A stretch of DNA of 64,000 nucleotides from Caulifigura coniformis (GTDB lineage Bacteria; Planctomycetota; Planctomycetia; Planctomycetales; Planctomycetaceae): the NCBI RefSeq assembly GCF_007745175.1, contig NZ_CP036271.1, positions 4,662,314-4,726,313 of the forward strand, in the 5' to 3' direction. The position numbers were made by a program, and so were the translations under genes. Under the pieces are notes generated by a model. That model was not told the origin of the DNA. It saw nothing but the letters and a program-made list of their open reading frames with translations, and made no database searches. Below are positions 56,141 through 64,000 of this stretch, piece by piece (within the stretch, counting starts at the first letter, position 1; each line of letters opens with the position of its first letter).

Positions 56141-56728
56141 TCACGGCCCCGCCGGCCTCACGTCGCCCAGGTCGCGAACCGGACTCCCGACGACGAGGTG
56201 ATTTCCCGGCACGTTCTTGTTCACGATCGCCCCGGCCCCCACGACGGCGTTGTCTTCGACGGTCACTCCCCCGAGGACAACCGCATGCGCGCCGATCCAG
56301 GCGCCATTCCCGATCACGATTGGTCGAGTTATCAGCGGGAAGGATCGCTGCCGGGGATCGTGACTGCCGGTGCACAGATATGCCCCTTGAGAGACGCAGC
56401 TGTTCGGGCCGATCGTCACCGCGTCGAGGTTGTCGATCCACACTTCTTCACCAATCCAGCAATAGTCCCCGATCGACAGCCTCCAGGGAAACTTGATGTT
56501 CACATGCGGCTTGATGACGACGCGCTTCCCGATGGAAGCGCCGAACTGCCTCAGCAACACGCGCTTGAGCGACGACAATGGAAAATAGCCGCTGTGAAAA
56601 ATGAACTCGTTGACCAAGTACCACAGCACTCGGCGCGGCAGCCCGGCGCCGGGTGTATAGCTCCCCTTCTCGTACGTCCCGAGGCGGAGGAAACTCTCCG
56701 GGTGAGCGTCGCGGTGAGGCGCAGACAC
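56141..56728 (-). CDS. WcaF-like sugar O-acetyltransferase (left-handed beta-helix)
   Basis: A 195-aa acetyl-CoA-dependent acetyltransferase of the hexapeptide-repeat type. Repeats are visible (GKRVVIKPHVNI, IGDYCWIGEEVWI, VTIGPNSCVSQGAYL, IVIGNGAWIGAHAVV, VTVEDNAVVGAGAIV) with CTGSHDPRQRSFPL carrying the catalytic His. The GTG at 56728, one base after the upstream TAA, has a G-rich site before it and gives the WcaF length; the longer frame overlaps the upstream gene with low-complexity Arg/Ser sequence. Confidence 0.88.
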   Translation of the reverse strand: MSAPHRDAHPESFLRLGTYEKGSYTPGAGLPRRVLWYLVNEFIFHSGYFPLSSLKRVLLRQFGASIGKRVVIKPHVNIKFPWRLSIGDYCWIGEEVWIDNLDAVTIGPNSCVSQGAYLCTGSHDPRQRSFPLITRPIVIGNGAWIGAHAVVLGGVTVEDNAVVGAGAIVNKNVPGNHLVVGSPVRDLGDVRPAGP

Positions 56729-56729
56729 C

Positions 56730-57884
56730 TTACACCACCCCCAACTCGGCCAGACACGTCTGCGCGTTCGCTTCCCAGGAATGGTCGCGGCGATATCGCT
56801 CCCACTGCGGCTGAGACGGGTTCTCGAGTTCTGAACGGATGGCGACCGCCAGCGCCTTTTCGCAGTCCGGCTCGCAGAACGTCCCGAGGTGGTACTCCTC
56901 CACGTCGGGCTGCAGCGGACCTCCGCCGGCCGACGCGACGACCCGTCGCTCAAAGCGCACGGCCGCGCTGAGAACGCCGCTCGCCGAGCAGAACTCCCGG
57001 CTGTACGTGATCATCGCGATGTCGGACGCATCGAAGTAACTGAAAACGTCTTCGTCCGGCACGAAATCATGCACCCAATGGCATCGCCCGGCGACGCCAA
57101 CTTCCTCGGCCAGTGCGTGATACTCGGCAATGGGACGCTGTGCTCCCGACTGCTCCCGTCCCACCACAAGCAGATGTGCTTCCGGGAACTGCGCCAGCGC
57201 GCGAATGATCAGGTCCAGATTCTTCCCGTCGCGAATATGACCGAACGACAACAGCACGGGCGCCTCGGACGGCAAGCCGAATTCCGCCCGGTGCTTTCCC
57301 CGATCGGCCTTTCCAAGTTGATCAGAAGTATCGAGCAGGCCGTGCCGGATGGTCACCCGGTGCAATTGCCGCGACGGCCGCCCCGTATCGATCGGCCCCT
57401 CGCCATGTACGAACGCGACGTCGATGAACGAATAGGCCTGTGACACGGAGAACTCGTGCCAGAGTCGCGGCCCCACCACGAAATCGCGCTGCGGATCGTG
57501 GACGATGACGCCAAACCGCGTCCCCTGGCGATGAAGCCGTCGCAGCGACCCCGCCCACATCGGCGAAAAGTACTCCGAATAGGCCGAGATCAGCACAGCG
57601 GGCGCGTTCACTCGCCGGACCGACGCCACCAGTTCCTTCACTTGGCTAACCGCCTGTCGGACAAACGCCAGTCCCCTTGAAACGCGTGACTTCCCTGGCT
57701 CCGACTCGGGAAGTTCCTGCACCTCAATGAGCGGAGAACTCGGAAGTCGACGGACGACGGACTTCGAACCGATCACATGCACGCGGACGCCACACGCGGC
57801 AATCGCCGCCACCTGCTGCGCCGCATAGATGCTCAGCCCACCTTCACCGACGGGCGCGAAATAAACGAGCGTCTTCTGACTCAT
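56730..57884 (-). CDS. Glycosyltransferase family 4 (GT-B)
   Basis: A 384-aa enzyme starting MSQKTLVYFAPVGEGGLSIY (ATG 57884). Motifs: GVIVHDPQRDFVVGPRLW, PVLLSFGHIRDGKNLDLIIR, HLLVVGREQSGAQRP and ITYSREFCSASGVLSAAVRF near the donor site. Its stop is one base from the acetyltransferase start, so the two are coupled. Confidence 0.9.
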   Translation of the reverse strand: MSQKTLVYFAPVGEGGLSIYAAQQVAAIAACGVRVHVIGSKSVVRRLPSSPLIEVQELPESEPGKSRVSRGLAFVRQAVSQVKELVASVRRVNAPAVLISAYSEYFSPMWAGSLRRLHRQGTRFGVIVHDPQRDFVVGPRLWHEFSVSQAYSFIDVAFVHGEGPIDTGRPSRQLHRVTIRHGLLDTSDQLGKADRGKHRAEFGLPSEAPVLLSFGHIRDGKNLDLIIRALAQFPEAHLLVVGREQSGAQRPIAEYHALAEEVGVAGRCHWVHDFVPDEDVFSYFDASDIAMITYSREFCSASGVLSAAVRFERRVVASAGGGPLQPDVEEYHLGTFCEPDCEKALAVAIRSELENPSQPQWERYRRDHSWEANAQTCLAELGVV

Positions 57885-57959
57885 GGATTCAAAACCAGGA
57901 CCGGGAGGATGATGGTCCTCCCGATTCGCTACCGAGGGTGACGACATCGTGGAGTCGGC

Positions 57960-58976
57960 TTACAGACCGGTCAGGTCGTCCAGCCAGGCATCGACGAGCA
58001 CGAGTTCCTTCTCCGGGAAAATCTCCGCCTCGACCAGCCGTGCATAGCAGCTCCGCATGTTCTTACCCACATTCTCCACTCCATCCGACAGCGGCAGTTC
58101 GGCCAGCATGTCGGTGATGCGACGGTTCAGCTGGTAGCCAGGGACTTCGTCATTGAAGTCCCGAGTCAGGTCATGCATGTTCCGGTCCTGGAACACCTCG
58201 GACGCGTGAAACACGACTCCCAGCTTCAAGGCCCACAGGCATCGCTGTGCGACGAAGCTCTTCCAGATGTCGCACATCCGGAACGAGCAGTAGCTCGGGA
58301 TATATAGGAGTGGGAATGCCGTCGGCCACCACCATGTCGACTGCGTATTGAACGGACACCAGTTTCCAGGGGGCAGATGGACGCTCCGTCCACGATCAAA
58401 TTCGAATGCGTGGTCGAGCACGAGCCGCCAGATCGCATCGACGTCCGGAGAGCCGTCGACCAGTCCCTGCTGGATGGGCGCCCTCACCGGGGACGTCACG
58501 GGGATGAGTTCCGGAACGCCTTTCCGGATCTCATCGAGAGGCAGGCCCCGTGGCCAGATATTTTCCTTCGAGAAATACCGGTAAACGTTCACCCAGCGTG
58601 CGGGAGAGATCTCTCCCACGCTGACGACGTCGCTGAGCTGTTCCGTTCGCGGCTGCCAGCTTGGAAGGGGCGCATTGTCATCGTCGGTCTCGTAAACGCA
58701 GCTCGCCCCGGAAGCGATGGCCTGCAGATACCCGATGTTCTTTCGCGCGTAGTGACCGACAGGCAGGGCATTTCCCAACTTGAACGGGCCCGCCTGCTGA
58801 GCGGCGAGGTCCAGAAAATCGACTGGCCATTCCGAGGCCGAGCCTCCGTCGAAGCGCTTCGGCCCCTTCTTGTCGCCGATCACAACAAGACGGCCAGCCG
58901 CCTCAGGCAGCCGCTTCGCGAGCTTCCGGACGCAATCCGTCGGTTCCTGGATCGTCGTAATGACTGCATATAGCAT
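57960..58976 (-). CDS. STELLO/DUF288-type glycosyltransferase-like protein
   Basis: A 338-aa protein matching the STELLO (DUF288) pattern: MLYAVITTIQEPTDCVRKLA, VVIGDKKGPKRF, ARKNIGYLQAIASGASCVYE followed by the acidic TDDDN, and NTQSTWWWPTAFPLLYIPS. In plants STELLO proteins support cellulose synthase assembly; in bacteria the role is not defined. The TDDD is consistent with a metal-binding GT-A site. It lies within a run of glycosyltransferases. Confidence 0.85.
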   Translation of the reverse strand: MLYAVITTIQEPTDCVRKLAKRLPEAAGRLVVIGDKKGPKRFDGGSASEWPVDFLDLAAQQAGPFKLGNALPVGHYARKNIGYLQAIASGASCVYETDDDNAPLPSWQPRTEQLSDVVSVGEISPARWVNVYRYFSKENIWPRGLPLDEIRKGVPELIPVTSPVRAPIQQGLVDGSPDVDAIWRLVLDHAFEFDRGRSVHLPPGNWCPFNTQSTWWWPTAFPLLYIPSYCSFRMCDIWKSFVAQRCLWALKLGVVFHASEVFQDRNMHDLTRDFNDEVPGYQLNRRITDMLAELPLSDGVENVGKNMRSCYARLVEAEIFPEKELVLVDAWLDDLTGL

Positions 58977-59024
58977 CTGTCAGCATCCAATCGAAACTGA
59001 AATGAAAGGCGCGGGCGGGCGAGG

Positions 59025-60140
59025 TCACGATGTCGCGAACGAGTTCGGCGACCTGTCGCCCGAGACGATCGCTGCCCGGCGTTCGGAGTAAAGTTGTGGA
59101 GTCATTTCCCGGAGTCGTTGCCGACACGATCGACACGCGGTCCCGCCACGCAGCAGGCCCTTCAGGTAGCCAACCGACGAATTGAACTTCGTCCCATAGA
59201 CGAAGGCGAGGAGCCGGAACATTGGCCAGTCGATTCCCTCGCGTTTGAGAGCTCCCCTTGCCTTCTGCAGGCGGGCGATCCGTGCCACGATGCTCAGCAC
59301 CGCGACAGTCAGCAGGACCAGGCAAACCGCTCGGGGCCAGCCGACCAGGAACAGCGCTCCCAGGCCCCCGCCGACCAGACCAATCACCTCGAGCAACAGC
59401 CGTCCGGCGATCAGGCTGTGATCCTTCATCCGGATCGCCGCCTCGCCATCGCCCAGACCGTATCGCGACGCCTCTCGCAGAAACGACTTCAGACGCTTGT
59501 GACGATGCCAGTAGCAGCGAATGGTCGGCGCACTGCTGCGCGGGACTTCCGCCTGTTCGATCAGGTAGTGGAACACCGCATCGTCAGCGGCCAGTGTCAG
59601 GTCTTGCGGATACTTTCCGAGCGATTCCCACGCGGCCCGCCGATAGGCAATCGAGCGTGAGGAGCTGTAAGAATCGGGAGTCGCCTCGAGGAATTGGTCT
59701 CCCTTGAGCCCCCATTCAGTCATCGCCCACGGACCTTCGAGCCCTTCACGTTTTACCCCCCAGCTGCCGATCACCAGGTCGCACCCGGCATCGTTCCGCA
59801 GCGGAGCACTCAGCTCTTCAATCCACTCCGAGTCCCACTCGCACCCGATATCCGTCGAAACGATCAACTCGCAGCCGGCCATTTCGATCGCGAGGTCACG
59901 CCCTCGCGCAACATTACAGCCAGTCTCTTGGTGAATCTTCAGCTGAAATCCATAACCCTGGGCGTCGGACGCTTCAGAAAGTAGCTCCCAGGTCCCGTCG
60001 CGTGAACCACCGTCGACAATGATGACTTCCGAAGGCTGGAGAGTTTGTTCCCGCATCGATTGAAGGAACTCCGCCACCCCTTTGCGGTCGTTAAAGACAG
60101 TCGTCACAACAGCAATCATCGCTGATCCAGTCTCGCTCAT
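59025..60140 (-). CDS. Glycosyltransferase family 2 (GT-A) with membrane segments
   Basis: A 371-aa enzyme. GT-A start IAVVTTVFNDRKGVAEFLQS, EVIIVDGGSRDGTWELL, STDIGCEWDSEWIEEL (DxD position) and LTLAADDAVFHYLIEQA. After the catalytic part two hydrophobic segments (GGGLGALFLVGWPRAVCLVL, and LTVAVLSIVARIA) suggest membrane attachment. ATG 60140 shares one base with the upstream TGA (TGATG); a GTG at 60143 is the alternative. Confidence 0.92.
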   Translation of the reverse strand: MSETGSAMIAVVTTVFNDRKGVAEFLQSMREQTLQPSEVIIVDGGSRDGTWELLSEASDAQGYGFQLKIHQETGCNVARGRDLAIEMAGCELIVSTDIGCEWDSEWIEELSAPLRNDAGCDLVIGSWGVKREGLEGPWAMTEWGLKGDQFLEATPDSYSSSRSIAYRRAAWESLGKYPQDLTLAADDAVFHYLIEQAEVPRSSAPTIRCYWHRHKRLKSFLREASRYGLGDGEAAIRMKDHSLIAGRLLLEVIGLVGGGLGALFLVGWPRAVCLVLLTVAVLSIVARIARLQKARGALKREGIDWPMFRLLAFVYGTKFNSSVGYLKGLLRGGTACRSCRQRLREMTPQLYSERRAAIVSGDRSPNSFATS

Positions 60141-61045
60141 CACTTCACCAGTCGCAGTCGGCGCGAGGCGCGGTACGTGAAGTCCAACAACTCGGCCGAC
60201 ATCCGCTGGAATGCGGTCACCGATCCCAGCCGCCTCGCATTGTCCTTCAGCAGCGTCTTCGCATGTCCCTGGTGATGCAGGGTCGCCAAAGTCACGCTCT
60301 GCCCGTCCGACATCGTCGCGCTCGGCGTCCTGCCGTTCCAGCCGAGCTTCTTGAAACCCTTTTCGTCCGCTTCGAACCCCACGAACTCGAACAGCGAGCC
60401 ATCGAATGGGTTCACGCCGAATACCTCGTCATAGGTCCCCAGCACGTCGGGATGCTTCTCCCGGAACCATTGGAACATGGTCATGTCCGAAACCCCGCCA
60501 CCTCCGTACTCAGCCATCTTCCCGGCGAACACCGCTTCCATGCGTGGTTCCCACTCCCGGTCCCGATACACCTCCTCGACAAAATCGCAAAGCTGCCTCA
60601 AAGCCTCCCGACGATTGACGAAGCACAGATGGGCCGACACTCCGTCAAACATCAGGCCGAAAGACGCCGTCTTCTGCACATAGGGCGGCAGGTTGTCAAC
60701 GACCAGGATATCCGTATCCGCATAGACGAAACGCTCGAAGCCATGGGCCGCGGCCACTTCGTGCAGTGTGAACCAACGCTCGATACAGATCCGTTCGAAC
60801 GACACTCCCAGCGAACTGTGATGTCGGTAAATCTTCCCGAACTCCGTCGCACGCCGGCTGTACTCGCCGGCCAGGTATGTCCGGGCCCCAAGGGCTTTCG
60901 CGACCTGACAGGCAAACCTGTCGCCGACGAAATGCACCCGCATGCCGCTGTTTCGAATCGCGGTCTCGATCGCATACGGGATGTACCACGAATATCCCGA
61001 ATGCACGAAAAACAGGTCACCGCCTGAGTCGGTCGTGTCGGTCAT
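60140..61045 (-). CDS. Putative GT-A type glycosyltransferase
   Basis: A 301-aa protein. MTDTTDSGGDLFFVHSGYSW at ATG 61045, coupled by an ATGA overlap to the upstream GT2. The line FERFVYADTDILVVDNLPPY looks like a GT8/GT77-style DxD region, and TLATLHHQGHAKTLL may hold the family's late His. Exact family not certain. Likely acts in the same polysaccharide pathway. Confidence 0.75.
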   Translation of the reverse strand: MTDTTDSGGDLFFVHSGYSWYIPYAIETAIRNSGMRVHFVGDRFACQVAKALGARTYLAGEYSRRATEFGKIYRHHSSLGVSFERICIERWFTLHEVAAAHGFERFVYADTDILVVDNLPPYVQKTASFGLMFDGVSAHLCFVNRREALRQLCDFVEEVYRDREWEPRMEAVFAGKMAEYGGGGVSDMTMFQWFREKHPDVLGTYDEVFGVNPFDGSLFEFVGFEADEKGFKKLGWNGRTPSATMSDGQSVTLATLHHQGHAKTLLKDNARRLGSVTAFQRMSAELLDFTYRASRRLRLVK

Positions 61046-62094
61046 CGCCCCTCTCCAGACCGGCTGCGGCCACCCAGGAACTTCAACGGCGCCCGCACAA
61101 ACCCCTGGAGTCGCTTCAACCGGTTGACGCGCCGAATCCCAAGAAAGTTTCGAACCGCCAGGCCGGCGCCAGCTCCACCGTTCAGCGCGACGCATTTCGC
61201 CAGCCACACTTCCGCTCGCTCGAACGCTGCGTCCGCCTGAACGCGATCCCCCGCGTCGAGAGCCCGGTTGCCGATCGATTCCCACAGCCGGCAGAGCGCT
61301 TCACACTGCCCGGCCGTCGGCTCCAGTCCTGATTTCTCCAGATGCGCCAGATTGCTGGCAATCACCTGCTCCATCGCCGCGGACCACTTGGGCAGGTCAC
61401 GGAAGCAATCGCGGGCATTCACCGTTTCCGCCCGATAAATCGCCGTGCATTTCTTGGAGAACGCGATTCTTCGACCGCGGAGCACCCGAAACCAGAACGC
61501 CGTGTCCTCGCCCGCATACCGGTCCAGTTCGACAGGCCAGATCTGCTCTCCAAGCACGGCTCTCCGGACCAGCCCGCAGTGAGGAGGCCACGGGGCGAAC
61601 GCGATCGACGTTTCGTTCAACCCGAACCCGCCAGTCCCACACACGCTCGTATCGACGACGCGCCCTGCCTCGAGTTGGATCTTCTCGGGTTCAGCACGGT
61701 CGGCCTGCACGTGCAGGAAATTGCTGACGGCGATGTCGGCCCGATCCGAATCCGCAAGTGCGACGAGCGACTCCAGGTGGTCTCGTTCCAGGAGGTCATC
61801 CGCATCCAGGAACAGGGCGAACTCGCTTTGCGACTCGTTGAGTCCCAGCTGTCGGGCCGCCGCCGGACCGCGCACCTCTGCGGGGGCCTGCAGGAGTCGA
61901 ATCCGATGATCTGTCGCGCCGAACTGTTCCACGATCTTCGGGCCATCGTCGACGGAATGGTTCTCCACAACCACTGCCGTCCAGTCCGTGAACGTTTGCG
62001 CCTGCAGCGAACGGAGCGTCTGCGCAACGTACGGTCCCTTGTTGTGAAGTGGCATCACAACAGCAACACGGCAATTCGGCGCGACGGCATTCAC
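61042..62094 (-). CDS. Glycosyltransferase family 2 (GT-A)
   Basis: A 350-aa enzyme. The GTG at 62094 is preferred because AGGA lies nine bases upstream and it starts 11 bases after the preceding stop; an ATG at 62145 would overlap that gene by 40 bases. Motifs: VAVVMPLHNKGPYVAQTLRS, AVVVENHSVDDGPKIVEQF, FALFLDADDLLERDHL (DxD) and DRYAGEDTAFWFRVLRGRRI. Cytoplasmic sugar transferase of the cluster. Confidence 0.92.
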   Translation of the reverse strand: MNAVAPNCRVAVVMPLHNKGPYVAQTLRSLQAQTFTDWTAVVVENHSVDDGPKIVEQFGATDHRIRLLQAPAEVRGPAAARQLGLNESQSEFALFLDADDLLERDHLESLVALADSDRADIAVSNFLHVQADRAEPEKIQLEAGRVVDTSVCGTGGFGLNETSIAFAPWPPHCGLVRRAVLGEQIWPVELDRYAGEDTAFWFRVLRGRRIAFSKKCTAIYRAETVNARDCFRDLPKWSAAMEQVIASNLAHLEKSGLEPTAGQCEALCRLWESIGNRALDAGDRVQADAAFERAEVWLAKCVALNGGAGAGLAVRNFLGIRRVNRLKRLQGFVRAPLKFLGGRSRSGEGR

Positions 62095-62105
62095 GTCTCG
62101 AAGTC

Positions 62106-62807
62106 CTACTGCAGTCCGCAAAGCTTCTTCGCCACTCCGATGCATTTATCAACCACCCGCTGATCCCAGCTCTTCGGCGGATTCACATACGGAGGGGGAA
62201 CCCGGTCGTCGTAACTCCAGGTCCGCTCTGCCGAAACGTGGTAGTGGCACACGCGGAGCCGCCGGAACGGATCACTGATCCGGTATCCCACTTCCTGCAG
62301 CTCATGCGCCAAACGGCTGTCGCATCCCGGCTTCCCCAGTGGAAACTCCAGCCACATCCCCGGCCGCGGCGGACCACGAAACACCCATGCGTCCTGCATC
62401 GCATACCGCACAGGACGCTTCGCCCGCTCTTCCGCCCAGTTGATCCGATAGGGAACCAGCGATTTCATGTCCCGGCGCGAAAGGCAGTACGCCTCGCCGG
62501 CCGGCGTCTTCTTGAGCTTCGCCGTCGTCGAAGGACAGATGAAGCAGTCCGAATTGATAATCACATTCACGTCATCAGCGCCGGAATGAAACGCCGCGGC
62601 CGCGAAGTAATCAGCGACCAGCGGACGCCGTTCCACCTTCCAGTAAACGAGCTCCGACGGCTCGTGAATCTCTGACGGCTCCGCCAGGACGATCATCCGA
62701 GTGATGTTGGGATCATCCAGCATCACGCCCATGCACGACAGAACCTCGCACGCCCGCCGCGGGTTCTTCGGCACGTAGTAGTTGTAGTAAACGTTGACCT
62801 GCGACAT
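62106..62807 (-). CDS. Unknown glycosyltransferase-like protein
   Basis: A 233-aa protein from ATG 62807 (MSQVNVYYNYYVPKNPRRAC). It has no family I can name with certainty. The stretch DDVNVIINSDCFICPSTTAK resembles a GT-A acidic region, and WVFRGPPRPGMWLEFPLGKP with CDSRLAHELQEVGYRISDP resembles surface-sugar enzymes that use a late acidic residue. Placement between glycosyltransferases supports a role in the same pathway. Confidence 0.7.
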   Translation of the reverse strand: MSQVNVYYNYYVPKNPRRACEVLSCMGVMLDDPNITRMIVLAEPSEIHEPSELVYWKVERRPLVADYFAAAAFHSGADDVNVIINSDCFICPSTTAKLKKTPAGEAYCLSRRDMKSLVPYRINWAEERAKRPVRYAMQDAWVFRGPPRPGMWLEFPLGKPGCDSRLAHELQEVGYRISDPFRRLRVCHYHVSAERTWSYDDRVPPPYVNPPKSWDQRVVDKCIGVAKKLCGLQ

Positions 62808-62950
62808 ATTCTGTTTCGACTGCCGAATCGTTCGTCTCACTCCACTGGAAGGTAGGGCTCATACCTCGGCCGCCACCGTTCCCATCGTCGGCCGGCCCGT
62901 GATCGGAAGCCCCTGCGGGCCAGCGAGCCGCCGCTGTCGCCACGGCCTCC

Positions 62951-64000
62951 TCAGGCCACGCCAAGTCCACTCAACCCCAGAAACTCTTTGCCGTACTCAA
63001 CCACCAGCCGCCGATATGCGTCCACCGCCGCTTGCTCCCCCTCGACCGACAGCGGCGCCTGCGAATCAAAAACCCGGAGAAGCTGGTCCGCGAAGTCCTG
63101 CGGCAACGACGGATCGAAATACACACACTCCGGCGCCGCCTGTTCACGATGCACCGCAATGTCCGATGCCACGATCACCTTGCCGAGCGCCCGCGCCTCT
63201 TCCACGCCCGTATTCCAACCCTCGAACAGCGACGGCTGAACCAGTCCGCAGCAACCCCGCAGGAGCTGCAACTGGTCGCTCTTCGGAATCAGCCCCAGCA
63301 ACCGCACGTTCGCATGCAGCCCCAGCCGCTGCACGGCCGAAAGCACCTCGTCCCCATAGGCCGGCCGGCGAGCATCATGCAGACGCCCCGTCATCGCCAC
63401 GCAGATCCCCGGCCTCCGCTCCACCGCGATCTTCAGCGCCTCGAGCAGTCCCAGATGGTTCTTGTGCACCCAGAACTGGTTCGACACCAGCAGGAACCGC
63501 TCCGGAAGGTGATACTTCGCCACCGTTTCGGCCGGTGATCGCGAAAACGTCTCTTTCGGGACACTCACCCGGAACCGCACCACGCGCACCTTCGGGGCCA
63601 CCCCCGGCGAAAACGCTTCGAGGTCCTTCTTCACCGCTTCGCTCGAAACAATGATCATCGGAGCGTTGTCCGCGATCCGCTTCATTCCCCAGTCCCGCAG
63701 TCGCAGTTCATGAGCTTCGAAGTATTGCGGGAGACGGAAATGCTGCAGGTCCGGAATCCACGCTGCCGAGTCCGTTCCCGCGTCGTCGCGAGTTCCGTCG
63801 AACGGAAACACGAACCGGAATCCCTCCCGCTTCGAGACCGCCGCCAGCCCCTTGTTTCGGACGCGCAAGCCCAGCTTCCTCGCGATCCGCACGCTTAACA
63901 GGTGATCGACCGACAGGTCTTCCGGCATCAGGCTCACGTCGGGAATCGACTTGAACGCCTCGACGTTTCCCGTCTCCCCCGGCCTGTGCAGCAGCGACAT
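62951..64000 (-). CDS. Glycosyltransferase family 4 (GT-B), probably 5' partial
   Basis: Catalytic half of a GT4 enzyme: IIVSSEAVKKDLEAFSPGV, FLLVSNQFWVHKNHLGLLEA, ANVRLLGLIPKSDQLQLLRG and PSLFEGWNTGVEEARALGKV (E-x7-E type). The only ATG falls exactly at the window edge and the usual acceptor-domain start is not seen, so the gene probably continues beyond base 64000. It heads the visible part of the leftward exopolysaccharide cluster, 143 bases before the next gene. Confidence 0.88.
   Translation of the reverse strand: MSLLHRPGETGNVEAFKSIPDVSLMPEDLSVDHLLSVRIARKLGLRVRNKGLAAVSKREGFRFVFPFDGTRDDAGTDSAAWIPDLQHFRLPQYFEAHELRLRDWGMKRIADNAPMIIVSSEAVKKDLEAFSPGVAPKVRVVRFRVSVPKETFSRSPAETVAKYHLPERFLLVSNQFWVHKNHLGLLEALKIAVERRPGICVAMTGRLHDARRPAYGDEVLSAVQRLGLHANVRLLGLIPKSDQLQLLRGCCGLVQPSLFEGWNTGVEEARALGKVIVASDIAVHREQAAPECVYFDPSLPQDFADQLLRVFDSQAPLSVEGEQAAVDAYRRLVVEYGKEFLGLSGLGVA

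Overview
The window looks like chromosomal DNA of a planctomycete (Planctomycetota, most likely class Planctomycetia). The evidence is a GC-rich sequence, a giant secreted protein with the planctomycete N-terminal motif LEARTLLSA plus a dockerin-like pair, PEP-CTERM proteins, DUF5985 membrane proteins and REP-like intergenic repeats. No rRNA, tRNA or CRISPR array was found.

Layout. 1-4.3 kb: the end of a large Ig-like protein with a caspase-like domain that has lost its catalytic residues, then a translationally coupled pair (an unknown 127-aa protein and a FliA-like sigma factor). 4.7-15.6 kb: a type VI secretion (T6SS) sheath/tube/baseplate module in two divergent arms. The leftward arm is tssA-tssB-tssC-hcp-tagJ/impE plus an unknown 337-aa gene; the rightward arm is tssE-tssF-tssG. 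The module is bracketed by an inverted pair of ~170-bp repeat elements built on a GTCACAGGTC decamer. tssK, tssL, tssM, clpV and vgrG are not in the window. 15.9-19.1 kb: a merR-copA copper-resistance operon with a textbook MerR-type promoter. 19.1-28.7 kb: a three-gene operon (winged helix plus two DUF5985 membrane proteins) divergent from a 2134-aa soluble hybrid histidine kinase with 11 tandem 92-aa HAMP units, followed by a second hybrid kinase.

29.7-35.2 kb: two very large unrecognised proteins (821 and 1009 aa) in one operon, each with Cys clusters, a helix-turn-helix and a shared short motif. 35.2-37.9 kb: a mobile-element scar zone with AT-rich DNA, an internally deleted IS701-type transposase remnant that supplies the C-terminus of a PEP-CTERM gene, and an IS630-type element. 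38.4-45.6 kb: a 2407-aa cadherin/VCBS-type surface protein containing recent tandem duplications (3 x 285 bp and 2 x 1233 bp). 45.8-46.5 kb: a second PEP-CTERM protein.

47-64 kb: an exopolysaccharide cluster read entirely leftward, with many glycosyltransferases, a Wzy-like polymerase, a WcaF-like acetyltransferase, a STELLO/DUF288 protein and three FkbM-type methyltransferases. Many of these genes overlap or abut. The cluster, the PEP-CTERM proteins and the giant adhesin fit a common role in cell-surface and extracellular matrix construction. The T6SS, copper and kinase blocks appear to be separate functional units.
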